From Pseudoalteromonas luteoviolacea NCIMB 1942 (GTDB taxonomy: Bacteria > Pseudomonadota > Gammaproteobacteria > Enterobacterales > Alteromonadaceae), in contig NZ_AUXT01000198.1 of the NCBI RefSeq assembly GCF_001625595.1, positions 1 through 40,251 of the forward strand: a stretch of DNA of 40,251 nucleotides, in the 5' to 3' direction. This document shows, piece after piece, positions 8,553 to 16,541 of the stretch. A program made the position numbers and the translations under genes. Numbering within the stretch: position 1 is the first letter of the stretch; each line of letters begins with the position of its first letter. The notes below the pieces were generated by a model that made no database searches, had not been told where the DNA came from, and worked only from the letters and a program-made list of their open reading frames with translations.

Positions 8553-8889
8553 CTTATTCCCCTAATACGATTCTAGTTTGTTGTCATCAAGTTGGACACG
8601 CACCTATGTTTCAAGGCGATGTTTCGCCAAACTCTATTGCTGGCCTTTACTGCTTATCATTGCTAGTAATGTTGTCATAGCGTGTTGAATTCGAATGACA
8701 TGAATTACGACGGAGCACCTCACCCCTGTATGACGATTTCGTCTGAGTAAAATACACTGAGTGAGTGTAGCAAAGGCTTTAGTGCTTCTTGGCACAGAGT
8801 AGGTATCATTAATTTGTATCTAACGCCGAGAATTCTAGCAGCTATTAAGGGGGATAGCGAGCAGCCGTGCTGCCCACCAAAATTAGGAG
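8553..8889. other. Intergenic region upstream of pepD
   Basis: This 337-base gap has no supported ORF. GCAGC/GCTGC (8861-8865 with 8869-8873) forms a small hairpin just after the KAS III stop, without a T-run. TACACT/AGTGTA-type pairing near 8753-8769 forms another. The pepD promoter should lie here, but I cannot place it with confidence. Confidence 0.5.
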
Positions 8890-9963
8890 TTAATCAGTTG
8901 ATTTACAGGCAAGTACAGCATCATGTACTAGTTCTAAGCCCGACTTTTCGCAAGGAGGAAAACGATAGTCGCACGTATTGATGGGCGTTGTGCGCTCACC
9001 CCATCGAATATAACTTGCAGCCCATGTCAGTCCTGCCCCAAATGCGGCTGACATTATATTAGCATGTGGTTTGACTAAGCCTTGTTCGACAGCTTCGCAA
9101 AGTGCGATGGCGATGGTTGCGGCTGATGTATTGCCATACTGATCTATATTGACCATTACTTTGTCGTCACAAATTACCAATTTTTTCTGAATTGCTTGTA
9201 TGATTCTTAAGTTAGCCTGATGCGGGATCAAGACATCGATATCATCCAAGTGTAAGTTCGCTTTTTGCATTACATCGTCACAAGCGATACTCATTCCAGT
9301 AACAGCGCGTTTGAATATCTCTCTTCCTTCAAACAGCAAATCTGATGGTCCAATCGACTTGTATTTATCCATGTCCGAGCCGTAATTTGTGATATGCAGG
9401 ATGTCTCTATCCTCGGTATCACAGCCCGTTTTTGTTCCTATCAAGCCACTTGGTTCAGAGCTTGCCTCTAAAACAACAGCGCCAGCCCCGTCTCCAAAGA
9501 GCACTGCACTGTCACGTTTGGCCCAGTTTACATACCAAGTCATACGTTCAGCGGCAACAACAACGGCGCGTTTAATCATACCTGCTTGAATCTGAGCTGT
9601 GGCATTTTGTAACGCATATAAAAACCCTGAACATGCAGCATTAGTGTCGCATGCAGCTGCACCTGTTGCACCAATATTTTTTTGCACTAATGAGGCGGTG
9701 TTTGCCACCATTGTAGAAGGGGTACAGGTAGCTAACAAAACAAGGTCAATGTCTTTGCCTTCTAATCCAGCACACGCAAGCGCTTGTTTACTAGCTATGG
9801 TTGCCAATTCGGCAGTACTGACGTGGCTTACTCTACGAGCTCGTATACCAGTTCGAGTTGCGATCCACTCATCATTGGTATCAACAATAGTACTAATTTC
9901 ATCATTGCTGATAGTGGCAGGTGGTACGGCTTTACCCCAGCCTGTTATTTTCGCGTAAATCAT
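8890..9963 (-). CDS. Beta-ketoacyl-ACP synthase III family (FabH-like)
   Basis: The 357-residue protein is a thiolase-fold condensing enzyme that would join an acyl-CoA with malonyl-ACP. The catalytic triad is complete: Cys111 in AACSGF, His248 in HQANLR and Asn278 in GNTSAA, matching E. coli Cys112/His244/Asn274. It is about 40 residues longer than E. coli FabH, mostly through a C-terminal tail after RWGERTTP. It stands alone, outside a fab cluster, so it may be an accessory KAS III with its own acyl preference rather than the housekeeping copy. AAAGAGACAAT precedes the ATG as RBS. It is divergent from the DUF4440-like gene. Confidence 0.9.
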   Translation of the reverse strand: MIYAKITGWGKAVPPATISNDEISTIVDTNDEWIATRTGIRARRVSHVSTAELATIASKQALACAGLEGKDIDLVLLATCTPSTMVANTASLVQKNIGATGAAACDTNAACSGFLYALQNATAQIQAGMIKRAVVVAAERMTWYVNWAKRDSAVLFGDGAGAVVLEASSEPSGLIGTKTGCDTEDRDILHITNYGSDMDKYKSIGPSDLLFEGREIFKRAVTGMSIACDDVMQKANLHLDDIDVLIPHQANLRIIQAIQKKLVICDDKVMVNIDQYGNTSAATIAIALCEAVEQGLVKPHANIMSAAFGAGLTWAASYIRWGERTTPINTCDYRFPPCEKSGLELVHDAVLACKSTD

Positions 9964-10101
9964 ATTGTCTCTTTATCAAATCCGACCACTTGGATAATTT
10001 TACAGTTATAACAAACTATTGATATCTACACAAAGATAACCTTGTTGATTTGCTACATTTGTCTAAAATTAAATCTGAAACTGGCTAAAATTCAGCACTT
10101 T

Positions 10102-10500
10102 ATGACTCAGAAAATCACACAAGAATTACTCGATGAACTGATCTCACTCGAACGCCAACTGCTTGAGCCGAGCGTCCGTGAATCTAAAGAGCGCTTGTCC
10201 ATTCTGTTAGACGATGATTTTTACGAAATATCCGCAAATGGTTTGCTGTTCAATAAGCACCATGTCTTATCTCGTTTACCGAGTGAAAAAGTGCCGCAGT
10301 TTTATAATCAAGACTTCAGAGGACAAATGCTGGCCGATAACATCGCGCAACTGACTTATCACGCAGCTTATCGTAGAAATGCTTATAGCAATTTACAGTT
10401 TTCACTGAGGATGTCTATTTGGCGCAAGAACGCCAGTGGTTGGCAATTACTTTTCCATCAAGGTACGCCAAGCCCTGAATTTATGTTGAATTACGATTAA
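10102..10500 (+). CDS. DUF4440 / NTF2-like protein
   Basis: This 132-residue protein has the layout of the DUF4440 (NTF2-like, SnoaL-type) fold: helical N-terminus (LLDELISLERQLL), a DDDFYEIS strand segment, and the C-terminal pattern LRMSIWRKNASGWQLLFHQGTPS typical of the family. Family members are small soluble proteins, some enzymes and some of unknown role, so no reaction is assigned. I chose ATG 10102 because the family normally starts a few residues before the first helix. The in-frame extension from 10042 adds 20 unlikely residues. No strong RBS is visible at either start. Confidence 0.75.
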   Translation: MTQKITQELLDELISLERQLLEPSVRESKERLSILLDDDFYEISANGLLFNKHHVLSRLPSEKVPQFYNQDFRGQMLADNIAQLTYHAAYRRNAYSNLQFSLRMSIWRKNASGWQLLFHQGTPSPEFMLNYD

Positions 10501-10504
10501 CAAC

Positions 10505-10519
10505 CACCTTTTGAAGGTG
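10505..10519 (+). terminator. Small hairpin after the DUF4440 gene
   Basis: CACCTT and AAGGTG pair around a TTG loop just after the stop at 10500. No T-run follows, so it may only protect the 3' end. It is a weak call. Confidence 0.3.
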
Positions 10520-10568
10520 CTGGGCTTTGCGCAAGCATTGAGGTAAAGTACGCCATCATTTGATTTGG

Positions 10569-10583
10569 ACCATTTAAAATGGT
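10569..10583 (+). promoter_or_regulatory. Palindrome covering the sensor kinase start codon
   Basis: ACCATTTAAAATGGT is a perfect 7-1-7 palindrome containing the ATG at 10579-10581. It could be an operator or a small start-codon hairpin. An in-frame TGA at 10561 makes this ATG the only good start, and no clear RBS precedes it. Confidence 0.35.
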
Positions 10584-11811
10584 TATTGCATTTTCTCCTC
10601 AGTCGGCATTAGGGCAATTGCTATTGTTGCGTTCGATTGCGATTGTATTGCAACTATTGTTGGTACTCATTTCCATTTTACTTCTGGATAAAAATATTCC
10701 GCATAAGCCTGTATTTACAATCATTGCTTTAGAGTCAGCTTTTCAGCTTTTGAGCATATTTGTATATCGAAGGTCAAGAGAAATATCCGAAAAAGCAATG
10801 ACATTACAGCTCGTTGCCGATATTTTGTTTTTGTCCGTTTTACTTTCCTTTCTCGGAGGTGCTAGTAACGCTTTCGTCTCTTTACTCTTGCTACCATGTA
10901 TTATTGCCGCAGTCACTGTATCTATTGGGTATGTGCTATTCGTTTCCATCAGTGCACTAACTGCTTATGGCTATTTGTACATTGCGGTGACCATGCCTAT
11001 GCATCACCACGGTATGCATATGGGCGAGCACCTATTGGGCATGTTTGTTAATTTTGTCTTTATGGTCGTGGTCACTGTGGGGGTTGTGGCACTACTCGTC
11101 AAGCGTATTCGTGAGCGCGAAGCACTGTTGGCTAAAACACGCGAAAAGCAACTTCAGCAAGAACAGCTATTGGCGCTGGGGAGTGCCGCTGCGCAGGTTA
11201 CGCACCAACTGGCAACGCCCATTGCGCACTTAAGCTTGCTGTTGGAAGAGCTTCACGAAGACTTTCCGGACCACCCCGCAGTGAGAGAGATGACTAATCC
11301 GATATCTCAGTGCCGTACGCAATTAGAAGGGTTTCGTGACCAAACAGAATTGCTCAAACTAAAGGGGCATAAAAAGGCTCTTTCTTCGGCCTTTGTGCTA
11401 GAGCAACTGGAAGAATTAATGGTGCTTCAGTACCCCAAACAAGTTATTGAGATAGTTGAGAAGACACCTTCGGTAAACATCCAAGGAGATCCCATGCTTA
11501 TTCCCTCTTTATTGAATTTGGTCGTTAATGCAGCAAAGGCGAATGAGCGAGCTAAAAAAACGATCATTGCCATAAATGCATATGTAATAGAGGGAGACTG
11601 GTACCTAACTATTAAGGATCAAGGCAACGGAATAGCGCAACAAAAGTTAGATACGATAGGAAAGTCGGTAGTAGAAAGCGATAGTGGTTTTGGCATGGCA
11701 CTATTGCTAACTCACGCGACATTAGAGCGCGTTAAAGGCGAGCTAAAACTGGAGAATACGCCAGAAGGTGGTGTATTATCCACAGCCAAATTACCTATTA
11801 CGGGCACATAA
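10579..11811 (+). CDS. RegB/PrrB-type membrane sensor histidine kinase
   Basis: The 410-residue protein has six predicted membrane helices (residues ~10-175), then a dimerisation domain with the phosphoacceptor His209 in QVTHQLATP and a HATPase domain with N box (NLVVNAAKAN), DQGNG and GFGMALL. The RegB/PrrB/ActS family senses redox state; its quinone-site heptad GGxxNPF appears as GGASNAF at 93-99 with Pro replaced by Ala. The loop before helix 6 (141-151) is rich in His and Met. The stop overlaps the response-regulator ATG by one base (TAATG), so the two are translationally coupled. In this family the pair controls respiratory and energy genes under low oxygen; that is inferred here. Confidence 0.9.
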   Translation: MVIAFSPQSALGQLLLLRSIAIVLQLLLVLISILLLDKNIPHKPVFTIIALESAFQLLSIFVYRRSREISEKAMTLQLVADILFLSVLLSFLGGASNAFVSLLLLPCIIAAVTVSIGYVLFVSISALTAYGYLYIAVTMPMHHHGMHMGEHLLGMFVNFVFMVVVTVGVVALLVKRIREREALLAKTREKQLQQEQLLALGSAAAQVTHQLATPIAHLSLLLEELHEDFPDHPAVREMTNPISQCRTQLEGFRDQTELLKLKGHKKALSSAFVLEQLEELMVLQYPKQVIEIVEKTPSVNIQGDPMLIPSLLNLVVNAAKANERAKKTIIAINAYVIEGDWYLTIKDQGNGIAQQKLDTIGKSVVESDSGFGMALLLTHATLERVKGELKLENTPEGGVLSTAKLPITGT

Positions 11812-12332
11812 TGAAGTTATTGATCATTGAAGATGATATTGCATTTTCTAATACCTTAGCGAGAAGAATGTCAAAAATGGGCTTCGAATGTGTATGCGTT
11901 AATGCGGAGTCCGAAATAATCGATAAGTGTAAGGTCTTTTTGCCTCAATACGTATTACTTGATATGAAATTAGAGCACTCATCTGGGTTGAATTATATTG
12001 CAGTGATCAGAGAGACTTTACCGACATGCAAACTTGTCTTACTGACAGGTTTTGCAAGCATCGCCACCGCAGTTGAAGCGATTAAGCTAGGGGCTGATGA
12101 TTACTTGACTAAGCCAGCTGATACTAAACTCATTGCTAAAAAACTGTTAGGTGAAGAAGTTGAGGTTGAAAATAGCTTTGAATCTACGATGTCTCCAGAA
12201 AGGTTGGAATGGGAGCATATTCAACAAACTCTTCAGGCAAATGGCGGTAATGTTTCTGAAACTGCAAGACAATTGAATATGCATAGAAGAACATTGCAAC
12301 GCAAGTTACAAAAACGGCCTGTTTCAAAATAA
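11811..12332 (+). CDS. RegA/PrrA-type response regulator
   Basis: The 173-residue protein pairs a receiver domain with a C-terminal Fis-type helix-turn-helix and has no AAA+ domain, which is the RegA/PrrA/ActR layout. Receiver residues are intact: Asp8/Asp9, phosphoacceptor Asp51, Thr79 and Lys101. The DNA-binding end carries the family pattern NGGNVSETARQLNMHRRTLQRKL. It overlaps the kinase gene by one base and is surely its partner. The usual role is global redox control of transcription. Confidence 0.92.
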   Translation: MKLLIIEDDIAFSNTLARRMSKMGFECVCVNAESEIIDKCKVFLPQYVLLDMKLEHSSGLNYIAVIRETLPTCKLVLLTGFASIATAVEAIKLGADDYLTKPADTKLIAKKLLGEEVEVENSFESTMSPERLEWEHIQQTLQANGGNVSETARQLNMHRRTLQRKLQKRPVSK

Positions 12333-12396
12333 GGGCAAGGTGCCCGCATACATTGCTCATTTCTCAGTTATTAACTAAATTGAAATTAACGAGATA

Positions 12397-12816
12397 ATGG
12401 GGCAAGTATCAATGTATGTATTTGAAGTGAACATATTTGCCGTATTGCTAAGCGCGATAGGTTCTTTTGTGTTGGGTGGCATGTGGTATTCGCCCCTTAT
12501 GTTTCAACAAGCATGGTTAGAAGGAGCAGGGCTTACAGAGCTTGACTTAAAAAATGCAAATCATAAATTGATTTTTCTAGGAGCATTTGCATTTTGTTTG
12601 CTTGCTTCTATTGGGGTTGCAATCACAGTAGGAAGTTCTCCCTCCGTACTAGACACAATGCTGTATGGCATGGGAATTGGCATTGTATTTGTTGGCACAT
12701 CTTTTGGTGTCAGCTATCTATTTGAGCAACGGCCTCTAAAGTTGTTTCTGGTCAATGCGGGCTACCACACGTTACAATTTACATTAATCGGTTTCGTAAT
12801 TGGGAGTCTTAACTAA
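12397..12816 (+). CDS. DUF1761 family membrane protein
   Basis: This is a 139-residue protein with about four membrane helices. The N-terminal pattern VLLSAIGSFVLGGMWYSPLMFQ is typical of DUF1761, whose function is unknown. Two starts are possible: ATG 12397 with GAG five bases upstream, or ATG 12412 with GGGG upstream; the second gives the N-terminus usual for the family. The stop TAA abuts the GTG of the next gene, so both are likely translated from one mRNA. Confidence 0.8.
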   Translation: MGQVSMYVFEVNIFAVLLSAIGSFVLGGMWYSPLMFQQAWLEGAGLTELDLKNANHKLIFLGAFAFCLLASIGVAITVGSSPSVLDTMLYGMGIGIVFVGTSFGVSYLFEQRPLKLFLVNAGYHTLQFTLIGFVIGSLN

Positions 12817-13068
12817 GTGGCAAAACCTAATAAAAAAGGGCCGACAAGGACTGTTGATATCTATTGTGCAAAATGCAAGACACAATTATTTAAGTATAGG
12901 AAAGGCGGAAAAGGTAATCTGATCAAATGCTTTGTTGAGCGAATCGCGGTTGACCACACCCATAATCAAACTCATTGTCCTAACTGTGAACAAGAGTTTT
13001 CTAGGAAAACACTTATAAGAGGGGCACCAGCTCTTAAAATTGTGGGTAAAAAAGTCACTTTCAAGTGA
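12817..13068 (+). CDS. Small zinc-ribbon protein
   Basis: This 83-residue basic protein has two CxxC knuckles, CAKC (about residues 17-20) and CPNC (about 54-57), which should bind one zinc. Lys-rich flanks suggest RNA or protein contact, but the function is unknown. It starts with GTG directly after the stop of the DUF1761 gene with no RBS of its own, implying translational coupling. I recognise the type as a conserved small gammaproteobacterial protein but cannot name it. Confidence 0.75.
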   Translation: MAKPNKKGPTRTVDIYCAKCKTQLFKYRKGGKGNLIKCFVERIAVDHTHNQTHCPNCEQEFSRKTLIRGAPALKIVGKKVTFK

Positions 13069-13115
13069 ACCCAAAGCGGACATTTATCCTGTAGCTCAAA
13101 AACGAAAACGGAGAT

Positions 13116-13151
13116 ACTTTCAAAGTTTGTGCTGTTTCAACGATTGAAAGT
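13116..13151 (+). other. Inverted repeat between small genes
   Basis: ACTTTCAA (13116-13123) and TTGAAAGT (13144-13151) are perfect 8-base arms separated by 20 bases. No T-run follows, so it is either a structured 3' end or a regulatory site for the next gene. Confidence 0.3.
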
Positions 13152-13205
13152 CACCCTTCCCACGGATTAGGGCCAGCGTGTTTGGGTGAGTATCCACAAA
13201 AATCT

Positions 13206-13478
13206 ATGGACAAAAACATGATTGACATCTTATTTGACGTTATTGGTATGGCCGGCACTTTTCTTGTTGTTGGTGCGTTTTTCTTGCTTCAGCTTGATAA
13301 AGTTACGCCAGACGGCCTCAAATATAACCTCATGAATCTATCTGGAGCAATATTGTTGCTCATAAGCCTATGTTACAACTTTAACCTTGCAAGTTTCGTC
13401 ATTGAGTTATTCTGGATAGCAGCTTCATTTATCGGCCTGTACAAATATTTCAAAGCTAGGAAATTGCAAACGGCGTAA
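13206..13478 (+). CDS. CBU_0592-like small membrane protein
   Basis: The 90-residue protein has three hydrophobic helices with the pattern IGMAGTFLVVGAFFLLQ, KYNLMNLSGAILLLISL and IELFWIAASFIGLYKY. This matches the small inner-membrane family often labelled CBU_0592. Function is unknown. The frame is open from TTG 13182, but I prefer ATG 13206; ATG 13218 is also possible. No strong RBS is seen for any of them. Confidence 0.7.
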   Translation: MDKNMIDILFDVIGMAGTFLVVGAFFLLQLDKVTPDGLKYNLMNLSGAILLLISLCYNFNLASFVIELFWIAASFIGLYKYFKARKLQTA

Positions 13479-13494
13479 AAACATAAGCAAAAAC

Positions 13495-13522
13495 TTGCAC
13501 AGTTGCATATCATGCGTATTAT
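13495..13522 (+). promoter_or_regulatory. Candidate promoter of the second TonB receptor
   Basis: TTGCAC (13495-13500) and TATTAT (13517-13522) are spaced by 16 bases, about 100 bases before the receptor start. No Fur box of useful quality is visible nearby. Confidence 0.45.
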
Positions 13523-13618
13523 TAAGCTGTATGGACGGTAACTGTGTGAGCCAACTTTAAATGAAGATTTTTTTCTTTTAAACATGAGCTTGCTATGGTG
13601 TAAGTAGTCAGGCTCAAT

Positions 13619-15610
13619 ATGAAAAAAACAGTCCCTCTAATTCTCGCCACTTTTATAAGCGTTAACTGCGCAGCATCTCAAGAAGATATATTTGAGCTTA
13701 GTTTTGAGGAGTTGCTTGACGTTAATATTACGCTCGCAACGAAGACAGAAGAAACCTCTACGTCTGTACCGTCCAGTATTACTGTATTTAATCAACAGCA
13801 CATCCAGTTATTAGGCGTTGCAAATGTATACGAGTTAATGAATTTTGTACCAGGTATGCAATCAACTCGTGGCGATTGGGTAGGAGCTGTCCCTAAGGAA
13901 CATGCACGTGGAATTTATTTAGATAGCGGTAACGTGTTGGTCATGCTAAATGGCCAAAGGTTAAACGAGTCTTCATTCGGAAAAGCGTCCGTTTACACAC
14001 CATTTATTCCAGTTGAAGTAGTAGAAAGGGTAGAGTTTATAAGAGGGCCCGGTTCTGCATTATATGGTAGTAATGCATTTTTGGGTGTCATGAATATTGT
14101 TACTCGCAAAAATGACAACATTATTATGGCTGCGGTAGGTGATAGGGGGATGTACCAAGGTGCGGCGAGTATGCACCAAGAGTATGAAAGTGGATTAGAG
14201 TTCAGCGCTAATGCTTCATTGTATCGTGATGATGGAGATAAGTATTTTGAAGCAGGGGTAAAGGATCCTGTCGACGGCCGATTTATTGAGATAGAACTGA
14301 AATGGAAAAATTGGCGATTTGCTGTTCACAATACGGAAACCCGATTGGACGAGTTTATAAATTTGTCTGGGGAGTCAAAAGAGAACGAATATACGAGCCG
14401 CAACCTCGGCATGCAGCTAGAGTTCGAAAACGAAATTAGTGACTCTTTAGGTAACAAAACGAAATTAGAATTTATCAAACATTACATAAAAAGTAGCGGA
14501 CAAATAGCAACAGCTGATCAATTGGGGCTGGAGCATGGTTTGTTTGTTGGGCCTAGGTGGCAATCAAGAGATTTAACGCTCAATAGTGAATTTATTTATG
14601 ACCACAATGAGTCTCTAAACATTATTTTGGGTGGTGAATATTCGTGGGAAGAGCAATCGCGCGCAGATGCATACACCAATTACTATGACCCTGTACGTCA
14701 AGAGGTTATTCCTGCCGAAGAGTTTTACCTTGGTGGGCTGGAGGTTATAAATAACTACGCACCATTCACCTCCTTAAAGCAAGATTTTGATTCTTATGCC
14801 GCATATCTACAAGCTAAGTATATTTTCAACGAGAAGTTTACAGTCTTTGCGGGGGCAAGATTTGACGATGTTCTAGACATCGACAAAAAGCTCTCTCCGA
14901 GGTTGGCAGTAATTTATCAATTTAATCCGGCACACACATTTAAATTGCAATATGGTGAGTCATTTAGGGTGCCGGTTAGTAATGAGTTGAATTCAAATGA
15001 TGAAGTGACTCAAGGCAACCCGAACCTCAAAGCAGAGTATGTAAAAACAACGGAGCTAGTGTGGCATATTCAAGATAAAAATTGGCAAGTAGATTTAGTT
15101 GTGTTCGACAACGAGCTAGAAGATTTTATCAATTTGATCCCGGTGGATGAAGCCCAAACGCGATTTACGTTTGACAATGTTTTTGAAACAAGTATGCAAG
15201 GAATAGAGTTCAGTGGTACTTTGCATATTTCAGACAATGCTTGGTTAAGTAGCACATTTACGCAATATATTGATTTACCATTTAACCCGAGCTACAAAAA
15301 ATTCGGCTCTTTGGTTTTTAATTTCAAGTCTGGCCAGTTTCAGTATTCGGTTAACGGGCTATGGCGAGATGGCATCACCGTTATTCCATTGGAATTGCCG
15401 GACGATCCCGATTTTTCACCTTATAGACAGGCTAGTCACTGGTTGTTTGGGGCGACTGTTAGCTGGCAATTAGATGACAAGCAAGGCGTGGCATTGCAAA
15501 TACAGAACGTGTTTGACAAGGAGACAGATGCATTTGATCCTAGACGATATGATGGCCGGGTTCCACAAAGAGGGCGGCAGATCAGAATGCGTTATACATA
15601 TAAGTTTTAG
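13619..15610 (+). CDS. TonB-dependent receptor (CirA-like)
   Basis: This 663-residue outer-membrane receptor has a signal peptide (cleavage near CAASQ). It begins with the segment FELSFEELLDVNITLATKTEE seen in many receptors of this group, then a plug domain with VLVMLNGQRLNE and VERVEFIRGPGSALYGSNAFLGVMNIVTR. The barrel ends in MRYTYKF. At 663 residues it is of the smaller, siderophore/vitamin-receptor size. The ligand is unknown, and there is no STN domain or neighbouring ABC transporter. A lipoprotein gene follows 62 bases downstream on the same strand and may be cotranscribed. Confidence 0.92.
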   Translation: MKKTVPLILATFISVNCAASQEDIFELSFEELLDVNITLATKTEETSTSVPSSITVFNQQHIQLLGVANVYELMNFVPGMQSTRGDWVGAVPKEHARGIYLDSGNVLVMLNGQRLNESSFGKASVYTPFIPVEVVERVEFIRGPGSALYGSNAFLGVMNIVTRKNDNIIMAAVGDRGMYQGAASMHQEYESGLEFSANASLYRDDGDKYFEAGVKDPVDGRFIEIELKWKNWRFAVHNTETRLDEFINLSGESKENEYTSRNLGMQLEFENEISDSLGNKTKLEFIKHYIKSSGQIATADQLGLEHGLFVGPRWQSRDLTLNSEFIYDHNESLNIILGGEYSWEEQSRADAYTNYYDPVRQEVIPAEEFYLGGLEVINNYAPFTSLKQDFDSYAAYLQAKYIFNEKFTVFAGARFDDVLDIDKKLSPRLAVIYQFNPAHTFKLQYGESFRVPVSNELNSNDEVTQGNPNLKAEYVKTTELVWHIQDKNWQVDLVVFDNELEDFINLIPVDEAQTRFTFDNVFETSMQGIEFSGTLHISDNAWLSSTFTQYIDLPFNPSYKKFGSLVFNFKSGQFQYSVNGLWRDGITVIPLELPDDPDFSPYRQASHWLFGATVSWQLDDKQGVALQIQNVFDKETDAFDPRRYDGRVPQRGRQIRMRYTYKF

Positions 15611-15672
15611 CTTGTTTAAATTACTAATATAAATAAAAATATGGCTAATTTTATTAAATTAATTAAAAGCAT

Positions 15673-16182
15673 ATGAAATTACTTATTTCGAAATCAATAT
15701 GGCTGTGCTTATGTGCGCTGATTGTATCAGGGTGTAGTGTGTCGCTTAAACCCTTACAGATGGACCCTGAGTTTCCAGAGGTATCTTATGTTGGGCGAGG
15801 TGCGGCTGCTGGTCCAATGTTAATGGGAGCGATGGGGCCTATGGGCATTGCTGTCGGCATTGCAATTGATGAAGGGATTGGTAAGGATATAAAGAGTGCT
15901 TTGAGTGGCTCTTTGGTACAAAACCAAGCGACAGTAGTAGAAAGTATTGCTGCGAATTATCCAGATGCTACCCGGTTTGCATTGCGTAAGGTAGAGTTTA
16001 AAGTTGACTCAAATAATGATGACCTAGCCTATGCAACCACAACCTTAACTTTGTACCCTAGCAGCACTACAAAATGTTTTAAGAGTGAGTCCTCCCCCCT
16101 AGATGAACTAAAGGCTTCCGATATAGGGTGGAAAATAATAAATAACTCTTTTGCTAAAGAAGTTGCATGTAAGGCTTTGTAG
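15673..16182 (+). CDS. Putative lipoprotein with glycine-rich segment
   Basis: The 169-residue protein has a signal sequence with a clear lipobox, LIVSGC, lipidated at about Cys21. After it comes a Gly/Met/Ala-rich stretch (residues ~41-65, GRGAAAGPMLMGAMGPMG) like a glycine zipper that could insert in or associate with a membrane. I do not recognise the family. It follows the TonB receptor at 62 bases and may belong to its transcript. A hairpin at 16206-16234 follows. Confidence 0.75.
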   Translation: MKLLISKSIWLCLCALIVSGCSVSLKPLQMDPEFPEVSYVGRGAAAGPMLMGAMGPMGIAVGIAIDEGIGKDIKSALSGSLVQNQATVVESIAANYPDATRFALRKVEFKVDSNNDDLAYATTTLTLYPSSTTKCFKSESSPLDELKASDIGWKIINNSFAKEVACKAL

Positions 16183-16205
16183 CCTTGGTTCGATCTACTT
16201 TTTAC

Positions 16206-16234
16206 TAAGAGCGTTCATATAAAGGGCGCTCTTA
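16206..16234 (+). terminator. Hairpin after the lipoprotein gene
   Basis: TAAGAGCG (16206-16213) pairs with CGCTCTTA (16227-16234). The T-run is missing, so it is a possible but imperfect terminator. Confidence 0.4.
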
Positions 16235-16463
16235 AATTCCCTTCAGCAAATCCTATACATTGTGTTAATTAAGTGAATCCACACTATTACCATTTGAGTG
16301 TTAATATTATTTATGTATCACAATATTTACATTTTTGAATGAGGATATTGTCTTTTATTGATAGAAAAAAGCTAAGCTAATGAAGTCTTTACTTAAATAT
16401 ATGTGCAATTGTAAATGCAACAAATGTTAAAATTAGGTGTATTTATTGTTTTGGTTGTCTAGT

Positions 16464-16514
16464 CTCAATGAGGCGTGCGTATTGAGCATGCTATCTCGGC
16501 TTTTGTTTGAGATA
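16464..16514 (+). promoter_or_regulatory. Twin hairpins in the M4 protease leader
   Basis: CTCAAT/ATTGAG (16464-16469 with 16481-16486) and TATCTC/GAGATA (16492-16497 with 16509-16514) form two successive stem-loops, the second ending about 13 bases before the Shine-Dalgarno sequence. They could stabilise the mRNA or regulate translation of the secreted protease. Confidence 0.4.
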
Positions 16515-16541
16515 AAAAACACACAATCAAGGAGCATAAAA

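Noticed and set aside
13479..13618. Fur box upstream of the second TonB receptor
   Set aside because: I looked for the 7-1-7 consensus and found only AT-rich partial similarity, far below the match at 24629.
16437..16541. Upstream extension of the M4 protease
   Set aside because: AAGGAG and the signal peptide both point to the GTG at 16542; the extension overlaps leader hairpins and has no RBS.
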